From the NCBI GenBank assembly GCA_035048495.1, contig CM068552.1:29390154-29454153 (forward strand): a stretch of DNA of 64,000 nt, written 5' to 3'. A program made the translations under genes and the position numbers. Shown one piece after another: positions 34,501 to 44,569 of this stretch. Source of the DNA: Euptelea pleiosperma. Taxonomy: Eukaryota; Streptophyta; Magnoliopsida; Ranunculales; Eupteleaceae. The notes under the pieces are model-generated. The model had not been told where the DNA came from and made no database searches. It saw nothing but the letters and a program-made list of their open reading frames with translations. Numbering within the stretch: the first letter of the stretch is position 1; every line of letters begins with the position of its first letter.

Positions 34501-35039
34501 CGGTTTTCAAAAGATTTAAGAATGTATATAATGCTTACCATGTAAATTACCCATAATAGCATTGGTAAGGAGTGTAGCACCGTTCTTGCTTGCTTCGGGA
34601 CTAAGTTCTTCAGCAGGAGTTACCGAGTAAAGATAACGCACCATATCATTGTTTCCGTTGATACATGCCAAGACAACTGGGATTGAGTTGAATTGATTTT
34701 GTATACGCGGCAAATTAACATTCTTTCTCACCATGACCTCGGCAATCTCTTTAATTCCACCTGCAGCCGCAAGTGAAAGGGCCGTTTCACCTTCACCATG
34801 TAAATTCTTTAGTTCTAAGGCTTCTACTGGCATCAACTTTACCAGCTCTTGTACAACCTGCACTTGTCCGAACGCAACCGCAATATGAAGTGCAGTGTCC
34901 CCATATTCTGTAAGTTCAGTTCTCAACACATTCGGATGAAGGTCAATGAACCTTTTGGTCCTCTCCCAGTCACCATTGTACAAGGCCTTGTATAGGGGTT
35001 GATACCAAGCATTGTCAACATCCGTCCTCTCTGAGGTTT
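31562..35039 (-). CDS. Ankyrin-repeat/PGG-domain membrane protein (ITN1/ACD6-like), exons 2-7
   Basis: Six exons join in frame at GT-AG sites: 35039-34539, 33810-33661, 33143-33048, 32952-32884, 32805-32378 and 32176-31562. The first carries ankyrin repeats (WYQPLYKALYNGDWE, GDTALHIAVAFGQ, GETALSLAAAGG, NGATLLTNAI). Later exons add DLLRRYPRLATTPDKHGDTA, a divergent linker, and RSIFQAAVVFRQEKIFNLLY with NNMLHLAGMLGPSSQL. The last exon is the PGG domain: KTPRALFTEEHRSLVKDGEI, then a first membrane helix ending in FTIPGG and three more hydrophobic segments before the stop. The family sits in plasma or endoplasmic membranes and affects salt and defence signalling. The first base of exon 2 is in phase 1, so an upstream exon is needed; 44570-44942 fits. 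No stop or frame break is seen. Confidence 0.88.
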
Positions 35040-35562
35040 CTATAAAGAAGGAATCTGAATATGAGTATCTTAGAACATATAGAAAAATTGTATAGTTTTG
35101 ATACAGAACGTGTTGTTTTCTAACTTTGGATGCACCACAGCAGTACCATATCAACCTCCTCCTAGAGAGACACAAGTGGGGCATATTCTAATAAAATCTA
35201 GTGTGCTCATGGGAAGCCCTTGGTTATAGTATAGATACATTTTGCATGGTGGACATGTGAATACTTGTTCAAATACAGAGGAAAGACCTTCACTTTGAAA
35301 CCTTCTAAACCTAACACATGAAAGTACTTCAAAGACGAGTTGTTTTGTACATCAAAAGAGTTAGGCAAGTAAGAAATCTAAAAAAAATATGAAAACCATG
35401 CATGCATCCTAAAGAAGCTGACAAAGGTCCATATCATAGTAAGGTTTCACAAAAAGGATTGATGCAATTTCAATAAAAGCTAAAAGATGTTTAGGTCTTC
35501 AATGAAGCAAAGCTATGTGAAACTAAAATAAAGATTAATAGAAAACCTTCTAACTGAAAGGG
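35040..35562. other. Intron 1 sequence, no feature seen
   Basis: This is the start of the proposed long first intron of the ankyrin-PGG gene, next to the exon-2 acceptor. There is no recognisable coding or repeat signal before the TRIM-like element at 35563. Confidence 0.4.
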
Positions 35563-35935
35563 TGTTAGCGGATCGTGTGTTCTTGCGTACGTGTTGTGTT
35601 GGCCCGATGATCCGTTGGTATACATAGTTGTTTCACACCTTTTCGCATCAGATCAATCTTTTGGGGTAAACGTTTTTGTTTAACATGGTATCAGAGCTTT
35701 AAAGCTTGGGAGGTCACAGGTTTAAGTCTCCAACGGAGTGTATTCCTCCTTAGGGGGCGTGTTAACGGATGGTGTATTCCCGCGCACGTCCCATTGGTAT
35801 ACATAGTTGTTTTTCACATTTCCCCAAGAGGTAGGTCTTTTGAGGTGAATGGTACGTTCTTTAACATGGTATCAGAGCCTTAATGTATGAGAGGTTGCGG
35901 GTTCAAGCCTTCAACAGAAGCCCAATTTGGGCCCA
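35563..35935 (+). mobile_element. TRIM-like miniature LTR retrotransposon
   Basis: Two short terminal repeats, 35563-35685 (123 bp) and 35760-35866 (107 bp), both start TGTTA(G/A)CGGAT and end TTTAACA. They share TTGGTATACATAGTTGTTT. Each is followed by a perfect 12-base primer-binding site for initiator Met-tRNA (TGGTATCAGAGC at 35686 and 35867) and by a short internal part with a tRNA B-box-like run. A purine tract, TTAGGGGGCG, precedes the second repeat. There is no coding capacity. The LTR-PBS-body-LTR-PBS-body order shows a tandem, partly truncated TRIM. Confidence 0.75.
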
Positions 35936-36019
35936 TGCACAGCATGTGGACCGCACGGTAGTTTAGGATTAATTTAGTTATTGTTCTAGTATTTATCTTT
36001 TAGTCACTTTTAGTTAGAA

Positions 36020-36650
36020 TTTTCTTACTTGAGAGAGAAGTTAGAAGTGATTGGTTGTGAAAGATTTCACCCACGGCCAAAAAAAAAGATTGGTTGAGAA
36101 CGAACATTTTCCGCACAAGATGCATGTTAGGATGAAAGCTGTGTGATGTCATCATCGACAGTGGTAGTTGTGAAAATATGGTGTGCATGGAAATAGTTGA
36201 GAAACTTAAGCTAGAGTCCATCAAGCACCCTAACCCATACAAGATATCATGATTCAAAAAGGGAAATGAAAACATAGTTTGCAAACGGTGCTTGGTGACT
36301 TCAACGATGGGTGGGACTTCCAAAGAATCTGTATGGTGTGATTGTGTACCAATGGACGTGTACATTCTACTTGGTAGACCATGGCAGTATGATTGTGACA
36401 CTATTCATCTAGGAACAAAGAACGTCTACTCATTTTTATGGGCAAGGAGAAGATCACCCTGTGGCCTATGAAGAGATCTTTATAAAAAAATGAAGGTTGA
36501 TGGAATTCCAACTCTCCCAAGCATGGAAGAATTTGAACTAAAGGCAAAAAATGGTAAGACCATTTATGCCTTGATAGCAACAGAAAAACTCCTGGGATGC
36601 CTATTCCTGATTGTACGAAGTCTCTCATGCGGGAATTTGTAGACATCATT
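36020..36650 (+). pseudogene. Ty3-gypsy protease region remnant
   Basis: The + strand reads, with frame breaks, CDVIIDSGSCENMVCMEIVE and then KLKLESIKHPNPYKIS, KRCLVTSTMG and CVPMDVYILLGRPWQYD. It goes on to PTLPSMEEFELKAKNGKTIY. The DSGS active-site motif and the C-VVPMD--H-LLGRPWQ-D pattern define a Gypsy retropepsin and its C-terminal flank. Stops and frameshifts are frequent. It ends about where the ABCG-like fragment starts (about 36655). Confidence 0.75.
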
Positions 36651-36660
36651 CTAGAAAAAG

Positions 36661-37057
36661 CTTTGCAATGATCACCCGAATTCTGGAAAGACCAAATTGA
36701 TACTGGATTTGGCCAGAAGGCTTGATTCAGATCTTAAGGTTTCGGGGAGAGTAACTTACAATAGCCATGGAATGGACGAGTTTGTCCCACTGAGGACATC
36801 TACCTATGTCAGGCTACATGACCTCCATATAGGAGAAATGATAGTAAAAGAAACCTTGGATTTCTCCGCAAGATGTCAAGGGATTGGAGCCAATTCTGAG
36901 ATGTTTGCCAAGCTATCAAGAAGTGAGAAAGAGACAAATATTAAGCCGATCTTGATATTGATATCTACATGAAGACATCAAAATTGGAAGGGCAAGAGGC
37001 CAGTGTAGTTACAAATTATATTTTAAAGATCTTGGGATTGTAAGTCCATGTTAATAC
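36661..37057 (+). pseudogene. ABCG/PDR transporter fragment, 5' part (NBD1)
   Basis: This reads as the first nucleotide-binding domain of a full-size ABCG (pleiotropic drug resistance) exporter. A degenerate Walker A (HPNSGKTKLILDLARRL) is followed by DSDLKVSGRVTYNSHGMDEF, then HDLHIGEMIVKETLDFSARC and EKETNIKP. After a one-base shift near 36946 it reads DIDIYMKTSKLEGQEASVV and NYILKILGL. A stop sits in the next codon. It is interrupted at 37057 by the Copia element; the downstream part resumes at 42339. Introns between conserved exons appear absent within the fragment, which leaves open a processed or captured origin. It is not functional. Confidence 0.85.
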
Positions 37058-37649
37058 TGTTGAAGGGGTGGCTCATATTTGTTCTACCAAGACAAAACAT
37101 GCACAAAAGGGTCAACAAAGAAGTTTTGTGGGGCCAATTTATATGTGGCACATGTGAGATTTTTTGGGGGCATTTTTGGAACACTAAATGTTTTTTTTTT
37201 TTGTTTATATACACAATAGAGAGAAGAGAGTATCTAAGTGAGAGTGTGTTAGAACAAAAGAAACCCTAAGAGAGAAGTGGAGAAGAGAGGTTTGGAAAGT
37301 GTAGTCCAAGGGCTTGGTGAGGAAGAAGCATAGAGAGGGAATATCCCTTAGAGGATTATAGCCTTGCATTCTTTCCTTCCATCATAGTGGAACTACGAGC
37401 TCTAACACTCACACCGTGGACGTAGCCTAATCTTTGGTGAACCACGTAAATCTTGTCTTGTGGGTATTGCATTCTTACTCTTTCTTTGTGTGATTTTTCT
37501 TGTTCTTCATCTTTTACTATTGTTTTTGCTTGAGTTTACTTTCCATTGCTATTACAAACAAGATCTTGAAGGTGTTGCACAAGTGGTGTTTGCTCAAATT
37601 CCTAAGTGAGCTTCATTAGGGTGTTTAAGTCTATAGTCTAAGGACAACA
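37058..37649 (+). mobile_element. 5' LTR of full-length Copia element
   Basis: It starts TGTTGAAGGGGTGGC and ends AAGGACAACA, 592 bp, the same length as the 3' LTR at 41742. It has a TATATACACA box near 37206. A primer-binding site (TGGTATCAGAGC) follows at 37652. The 5-bp flank AATAC compares with GATAC after the 3' LTR. Confidence 0.92.
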
Positions 37650-37682
37650 AGTGGTATCAGAGCATAGGTTATTTAATTTGCA

Positions 37683-40600
37683 ATGGTGGAGAAGGGTACA
37701 ACGATGATCGAAAGTTCCGTTGGGTTGAAGTTTGAGGTGAATCCCTTTGATGGGAAATCGAACTTCACGTTGTGGCAAAGGAAAATGATGAGAATATCCT
37801 TATCCAACAAGGGCTTCATACTTGCATTCGGGGCATTGAAACGAAGTCAAAGAGCATGTCCAAGAAGACATGGGAGGAGTTGGATTTGAAGACCATTAGC
37901 TCCATTGAGTTGCATGTATGCAATGAGGTCATGTACAATGTCATGGAAGAGAAGACCCCAAAGGGAACATGGGATAAGCTTGAGAAGCTTTACATGGGGA
38001 AGAACTTGTCCAACAAGCTATTCCTTAAGAACTAACTCTATAGCCTAAGGATTGATGAGGGACAAAATATCATGGAACACTTGAACACATTCAATCGGTG
38101 TTTTAGTGATTTGTTGAAGATAGAGGTGAAGTTTGAAGAAGAAGACAAAGCGTTGCTATTGTTGAGATCACTTCCGAATTCCTTCAAACACTTTCGGACT
38201 ACTCTCATGTTTGGTAAGGAGACCCTCAAGTTCGAGGAGGTGGTTCAAGACATTATCTCTCATGTGACCATGAACAAGTCGAGTGAAAAGGATGCTCAAG
38301 GAGAATGACTCATTGCAAAGGGTTCAAGTGAGCGAGACCGAACAAAGGAGAAAGGCTAATCCGGAAAGAAGAGTTTTAGATCTAAATCTAGAAGTAAGAA
38401 AGAAGCCGAGTGCTACTATTGTGGAAAGAAGGGACATTATAAAAGAGATTGCAGGAAGTACAAAGCGGAGGTAAAAGAAGGGAAGAAAGCCGAATCAAGC
38501 TCCACAACAAGTGTAGCATCGAAAAGCGATGGAGAGCTCTTAACGGTATCTTCCGCTAATCTCACTTCCGACTCTTGGATTTTAGATTCTGGTTGTACTT
38601 TCCATGTGTTCCAATCGTGATTGTTTTTACTCCTATGAACCTCATGACGCTGGAGATGTTCTAATGGGAAATGATGCAGCTTGCAAAGTCATTGGAACGG
38701 GTACCGTGAAGATAAGAATGTATGACGGGACTATTAGAACCTTGGGTAGCGTGAGGCATGTGCCTCCACTCAAGAAAAATTTGATATCCTTGGGCATACT
38801 CGACTCTAATGGGTGTTCATTCTTGGCGACGGATGGAGCACTCAAGGTGTCAAACGGAGCTAGCCATGGTGATAATGAGAGGTGTGAAGCTTACAAACAA
38901 CTTGTACAAGCTTTCGGGGAACACATTCTAAGTGGAGCGGCAATCTCCATGGAGAAAAATTCTAGCAAAGATGAAACTCAACTTTAGCACTAAAGACTTG
39001 GCCATATGAGTGAAAGAGCAATGCAAGAGCTACATCGGCGACAACTGTTGTGTTGGGGCATGCAAGCTAGAGTTTTGTAAGTCTTGTGTGATGGGGAAGC
39101 ATAGTAAGGTGTCATTCAAGGTTGCAAACAAAGAAATCAAAAGTAAGGGGTTGCTAGACTACATTCATTCTGATGTGTGGGGGCCCGTACCTACTAAATC
39201 CAATGGTGGAGCTCGCTACTTCGTCACTTTCATGGGTTATTTTTGAAGGAAGGTTTCGGTCTACTTCATGAGGAGAAATCCGAGGTCTTTGCCAAGTTTA
39301 CGGAATGGAAGCTAGAAGTAGAGAATCAAACAGAGAGAAAGATCAAATACTTGAGAAGAAGGCATAATAAGGCACTTCACCATGAAGTAAGAACCTCAAC
39401 AAAATGGTGCGGCCGAGAGAATGAATAGAATTCTCATAGAGAGGGAGAGATGCATGAGGCTCCATGCGGGGTTGCCCGAATCATTTTGGGTGGAGTCAGT
39501 TAACCATGCTTGTTATTTGGTTAATAAGTCACCATCAAAGCTACTTGATTTTAAGTGTGCCGAAGAGGTGTGGACGGGAAAAGAAGTGGACTACTCTACA
39601 TTGAAGGTGTTCGGATGCAAAGCATATGCTCTCATTCCTAGTGATTAATGAAACAAGCTGCAATCAAAGTCACTCGAGTGCATCTTTCTCGGATTCGAGA
39701 AAGGGGTGACAGGATTCAAGCTTTGGGATCCGGTTAACAAGAAGAAAATCCGTAGTAGAGATGTGGTCTTTGACAAAAATTCCATACCTAATAGAGAAGC
39801 CAAGAAAGATGATGGTGAGAAGTTGGTTGTTGGTGAAAAGGTAATTGTTACCGAAGTTCCTATTAGCACGGAAAGGACTACAAGGGAAGAAGCTCAAATT
39901 CAATTTGAGGAGAGTGGCACATCCGGTGGGGAGGAACAACAACAAGAAGGAGAAGTTCATGAGGAGCCTACTAGCATAGTAGAAGGAAGGTCGAGAAAAA
40001 CCATTAAGCCCCATCAAGCCCCCTCAAAGGCTTGGATGGGAGGATGAAGTGCACTTTGTACTAGTGACAAGCGTAGGAGATCCAACTACATTGCAAGAAG
40101 CTATCGGGAAAAATGAAAGTGAAGGTTGGATCAGTGCTATGATGGAAGAGATGGAGTCTATCCACAAGAAATCCATTTGGGAGTTGGTTCCTAAGCCCAA
40201 GGAGAGGAAAGTTGTGGGATGCAAATGGGTATTTAGGAAGAAAGAGGGAATGCATGAGAATGAGGCACCGAAGTACAAAGAAAGGTTGGTTGCAAAGGGA
40301 TACTCACAAAAGGAGGGTGTTGATTATAATGAAATCTTCTCTCCGGTAGTGAAGCACACATCTATAAGGATGTTGTTCGATATAGTAGCTCATTTCGACA
40401 TGGAGTTAGAACAACTTGATGTGAAGATGACATTTCTTCACGGGGACTTGGATGAGATCATTTACATGTCTCAACCGGAAGGGTTCATTGAAGCCGGCAA
40501 AGAAGATCTTGTTTGTAGATTGAAGAAGTCACTATATGGCCTAAAGCAATCTCCAAGTCAATGGTATAACTGCTTCAACTCCTACATGTTGAAGATTGGC

Positions 40601-41620
40601 TACAAGAGATGTGTGTATGATTGTGTTTACTTTCATGTATTTGATGATGGTATTATTTTGATGTTGTATGTTGATGATATGCTCATAGCATGCAAGAACA
40701 TGTCGAAGGTTGATGAACTCAAGGTATTCTTGAGTAAGGAGTTCGACATGAAGGATGTTGGAGTGGCTACCAAGATTGGGATAGATAAGGAGAGATCGGA
40801 AAGTGAGAAAGTTATGGTGCTCACAAAAGAAGTACATCCACTAGGTGCTTGAGAAGTTTAGTATGCTTGATGCTAAACCAATTTCTACTCCTCTAGCTCC
40901 ACACTTTGCTTTGAGTGCAAAGCAATGCCCCTCCACCAATGCCGAAGTGGAAGAGATGATGGGGGTGCCATATGCAAGTGCCGTTGGGTGTCTTATGTAT
41001 GCTCTGGTATGCACAAGGCCCGATCTTTCTCAAGCCATTAGTGCGGTTTCTAAATACATGACGAATCCATGGAAAGAAATCAAATGGGTTCTCAGATATT
41101 TGAAAGGCACAAGAAACATGGGAATAGTGTTTGCAAGACAACATGGGGTGCTAGTTTGATCGGCTATATGTGGATTCTGATTATGCCGGAGATTTTGACA
41201 AGAGAAGGTCAACTACGGGTTATGTCTTCACATTGGGTGGAGGTCCGGTGTCTTGGAGATCAATGCTACAAGCTACAAGTGCATTATCCACTACCGAAGC
41301 AGAGTACATGGCTATAACGGAGCATCCAAGGAGGCTATATGGTTGAGTGGGTTAGTAAACGAGTTGGGATTGAAGCAAGACTTGGGAGGCTTCAATGTGA
41401 TAGTCAAAGTGTTATTTTTCTTGCCATAAACCAAGTGTTCCATGCTAGAACGAAGCATATTGATGTTAGATTTCATCGGATACGAAATTGGGTCAACTCG
41501 GGGGAAATCATTGTTGAGAAGGTTCATATGGATGAGAACGCTTCAAATTTTCTCAATAAGCCCGTTACAAGAGACAAGTTCGAGCATTGCTTGAACTTGC
41601 TAAATCTCATTGCTTGTTGA
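37683..41620 (+). pseudogene. Copia gag-pol polyprotein, inactivated
   Basis: Gag starts at 37683 (MVEKGTT...FEVNPFDGKSNFTLWQRK) and carries a CCHC zinc knuckle, CYYCGKKGHYKRDC (38409-38450). Protease has DSGC (about 38586). Integrase remains are at 39130-39650 (DYIHSDVWGPVPT; LPESFWVESVNHACYLVN; LKVFGCKAYALIP), with an internal deletion that removes part of the core. RT is at 40049-41159: WVFRKKEG...YKERLVAKGYSQ, the catalytic YVDDM at 40667, and SAVGCLMYALVCTRPDLSQA. RNase H is at 41180-41620 ([20 protein letters not shown]). The order PR-INT-RT-RH defines Copia. At least five frameshifts or stops (near 37780, 38030, 39240, 40850 and 41160) prevent a full product. Confidence 0.9.
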
Positions 41621-41741
41621 GGTTGGAAGGCACCTCCCCACTTGAGGTGCATAGAGATGAGAGGTTTCTCATCAAGGTGGAGGTAAATTAAGTATTCCGA
41701 CGATGTCCACGGGGTTGAAGAATATTCGCCAAGGTGGACAT

Positions 41742-42333
41742 TGTTGAAGCTGGGGTGGCTCATAGTTGTTCTACCAAGACAAAACATGCACAAAAAGTCA
41801 ACAAAGAAGTTTTGTGGGGCCAATTTATATGTGGCACATGTTGGATTGTTTTGGGTGCATTTTGGAATACTAAATGTTTCTTTTTTGTTTATATACACAA
41901 TAAAGAGAAGAGAGTCTTTAAGTGAGAGTGTGTGAGAACAAAAGAAACCCTAAGAGAGAAGTGGAGAAGATATGTTTGGAAAGTGTAGTCCAAGGGCTTG
42001 ATGAGGAAAAAGCATAGAGAGAATATCCCTTAAGAGGATTGTAACCTTACATTCTTTCATTTCATCATAGTGGAACTATGAGCTCCAACGCTCACCACCA
42101 TGGCCGTAGCCTAATCTTGGGTGAACCATGCAAATCTTGTCTTGTGGGTATTGTTTTCTACTCTTTCTTTGTGTGATTTTTTCTTGTTCTTCATCTTTTG
42201 CTATTGTTGTTGCTTGAGTTTACTTCTCATTGCCATTACGAACAAGATCTTGAAGGTGTTGCACAAGTGCTGTTTGCTCAAATTCCGAAGTGAGTTTCAC
42301 TAATGTGTTCAAGCCTATAGTCTAAGGACAACA
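41742..42333 (+). mobile_element. 3' LTR of full-length Copia element
   Basis: 592 bp, starting TGTTGAAGCTGGGGTGG after a purine-rich tract (GCCAAGGTGGACAT) and ending AAGGACAACA. It differs from the 5' LTR by scattered substitutions and small indels, so the insertion is not very recent. The GATAC flank compares with AATAC at the left end. Confidence 0.92.
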
Positions 42334-42338
42334 GATAC

Positions 42339-42640
42339 CATGGTGGGGGATGTAATGTTGAGGTGTATCTTTGGTAGAAAAAGGAAGCGACTTACGATAG
42401 GGGAAATGCTGGTTGGACCTGCAAAGGCACTCTTCATGGGTGAGATACCCACAGGTCTATACAGTTCGACGATTTTTCAGATCATCATGAATTCACTTAG
42501 GCAATCCATCCACATTGTCAAGGGGACCGCTATCAATTCTCTCCTCTAGCTGGCCCAAGAGACTTATGACCTCTTCGATGGCATTATTCTCCTCTCCGAT
42601 GGGCAGATCGTGCTCAACTGTTGCGAAAAGGGTGGTCAGA
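42339..42640 (+). pseudogene. ABCG/PDR transporter fragment, 3' part
   Basis: Directly after the Copia target duplication the reading resumes as MVGDVMLRCIFGRKRKRLTI, then GEMLVGPAKALFMGEIPTGL and SLRQSIHIVKGTA. After a frame shift near 42540 it reads QETYDLFDGIILLSDGQIV. This is the ABC signature to Walker B to H-loop part of ABCG NBD1. The signature (usually ISGGQ) is ruined, and the Walker B aspartate is Gly (LFMGE). The fragment carries straight on from 37057, so the Copia element landed inside a once continuous reading frame that was already, or later became, a pseudogene. Confidence 0.85.
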
Positions 42641-42769
42641 CTGACGACTTCTTCTTAGAAGATGGGTATCTATTCAGGAGTGGAAGGCTCTGCATTCTGG
42701 AAGGATCTTATTGTGCAAAGTTACTGACAGAGCTATACACAGTAATAATGGGCATTTTGGCCAAAATTA

Positions 42770-43228
42770 CAGCATGATGTAGCACGGTTCATGGAACGTT
42801 GGTGAACCTAGCTACCAAGTCTACCACAGAGATAAGTCTACGACGGAGAACACATGGTTAAGCAAAGAGGCGTACAATAAAGTCAAGAACAACTCGCACA
42901 GAGGCTAGTTCAGTGAGTACAATTGGGTTGGAGAGTATAAATACTCTCTTAGAGATCGTAGGAGAGAAATCTTTTGTTAATCATCAAAGAAATCTCTTGA
43001 GAGTTTGAGAGTTTCTCTCCTCCATTGGAGACAAGGTTCAGCAAGCTCCCTTGATGATCCACCTACCCTTTGCAAACTCCGGTTGGGAGTTTCTGCATCA
43101 AAATCCCATTGGCCACCTTTTGCACTAATCCCAGTGGTGTTTTCTTACATCCACTATCCGCTAAATCTTGCATGCACACTCAAATAATTCAATATTGAGA
43201 GTAGATTTTACTATTTCTACTGAATAAT
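42770..43228 (+). mobile_element. Possible solo LTR-like remnant
   Basis: The stretch begins TGATGTAGCACGG, has a TATAAATACTCTC box near 42940 followed by CT/AG-rich leader text, and lacks any coding signal. The layout looks like the U3-R-U5 of an LTR, and TGATGTAG also starts the Gypsy LTR at 46391. No second copy was found to define its ends. Confidence 0.3.
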
Positions 43229-43240
43229 AACTATAATAAG

Positions 43241-43301
43241 TCAGGTAGGGGTCTGCCTAACCCCAGCTTATAGTTCAAAAAACAAAAAATAAAAATAAAA
43301 A
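43241..43301 (+). mobile_element. Ultra-short LINE 3'-tail insertion with 12-bp target duplication
   Basis: GGGGTCTGCCTAACCCCAGC and TTATAGTTCAAAAAAC followed by an A-rich tail match the 3' end of the LINE at 30423-30470. It is flanked by AACTATAATAAG at 43229-43240 and again at 43302-43313, an exact 12-bp duplication. This is a 5'-truncated retrotransposition of about 60 bp including tail. Confidence 0.9.
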
Positions 43302-43546
43302 AACTATAATAAGCAGAATTGAATATGTCCTCTTTCCTACATAAATGCATATATATTCTTAGAGCTTAAAAGGATACACAAGCTACCAACTAAAACCTTC
43401 CATTTCATGGACCGTCTCTTGTATGGGGACCCAACACGAAAGGTCGATGTTTACAGGGAATCACTTTAAATGAAGCCAAACTGAGCCCAACCCATAGGAC
43501 TTTGGATGCAGTCGATGTGAAGAGCTCTGGTGGCTCTACGTCAAGG

Positions 43547-43683
43547 CTCAAAGTCTCGGCCGATCCCGGTCTGGATCGGGATCGGAGCCCACCGATCCGA
43601 TCTAAACAATGTCTGTCTTGGCTCCGATCTGGATCTGGATCGGGATTGGGGCCCACCGATCCAGCCTCCGATCCCGAGACTTT
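43547..43683. mobile_element. Small inverted-repeat element, AAAGTCTCGG termini
   Basis: CAAAGTCTCGGCCGATCCCG and GATCCAGCCTCCGATCCCGA plus GACTTTC are inverted over about 50 bp. The centre is filled with GGATCGG/CCGATCC repeats. A GATTCCGGTCTGGATCGGGC fragment at 45075 may be a relic of the same family. Confidence 0.55.
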
Positions 43684-43716
43684 CATCCTTGCTCTACGTA
43701 CATAGTTCATTTTTTT

Positions 43717-43962
43717 GGGTCCACTAACTGCATGGATCTTTAGCCCACTTGTTGGTGGATATACATGCCAAAATTCTGCTTCATTGATAATTTCTAGTCC
43801 TTGGAATAAGTACGCAAAAAAAAAAAAATGTTTGAATCCAACAGGTAGAATCAAACCTAAAAGATCTGTAAAAATCTCTGTCTATAGAAAACCAATGAGA
43901 CTGATATTTGGTATGTATATCCACCAAGTGGTGGGCTAAACATCCATGTGGTTACTGGGTAC
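43717..43962. mobile_element. MITE, GTGGGCTAAACATCCATG family, copy 2
   Basis: The ends are inverted: GGGTCCACTAACTGCATGGA...AGCCCACTTGTTGGTGGATA at left, and TATCCACCAAGTGGTGGGCT...AACATCCATGTGGTTACTGG at right, about 246 bp. A further partial right end (GCCAAGTGGAGGGCTAAACA) follows at 43983. It is related to the MITEs at 15.2-15.8 kb. Confidence 0.7.
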
Positions 43963-44128
43963 AAAAAGTGAGCTATGTAGGGCCGCCAAGTGGAGGGCTA
44001 AACATCCATGTATAAAAGGAGATCGAGTACGTTTTGTTGGTCAAGATAAGATGAAAAAAGAAAGTTGACTTGAGAGAAGAAAGTCAACCTCTTCCCTGGC
44101 CTATGTATCGAATTAGATGTGTTTATAC

Positions 44129-44525
44129 CAAGGTTTAAAGGGGATCGTTATAACGGTATAACGGACTGGGGGGTTTACCGTTTTTTCCGTTGTAACGAAA
44201 AAAAACTCTCGGGCAAAAACGGAAAAAATGGCGCTGAAATTCAAATTTTGAATTTTAAACTTTGAATTTCAAAAATGGAAAATAACGGAAAAAAATGGAA
44301 TATAACGGAAAATAACAGAAAAAATGAAAATAACGGCCGTTTCTTTTCACAAAATTTTCCAGAAAATAACGGTCGTTATTTTCGTTATAACGGAAAATAA
44401 CGGCCATTATTTTCTTTATAACCGTTATTTTTTGGGCGTTTTAACAGTCCATAACGTAATGGGGTAGGTCTGAATCCATTATAACAACCGTTATTTTCGT
44501 TATAACGGCCGTTTTTTAAACCTTG
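44129..44525. mobile_element. TAACGG-rich hAT-like MITE, copy 1
   Basis: Termini CAAGGTTTAAA and TTTAAACCTTG are inverted and flanked by an exact 8-bp duplication, GTTTATAC (44121-44128 and 44526-44533). An 8-bp duplication and CA...TG ends fit the hAT superfamily. The body holds about 20 AACGG/CCGTT motifs, many as TATAACGG or its inverse. The right end lies about 45 bp from the donor of the proposed exon 1 at 44570. Confidence 0.8.
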
Positions 44526-44569
44526 GTTTATACAAATCCAAGGATAAATTTCAATGCTAGAAATGTTAC

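Noticed and set aside
36000..36649. Minus-strand frames of 82 and 133 residues over the Gypsy protease relic
   Set aside because: The plus strand carries a clear retropepsin pattern; the minus frames have no family resemblance.
38604..41527. Numerous minus-strand frames over the Copia element
   Set aside because: They are antisense shadows of the gag-pol coding strand.
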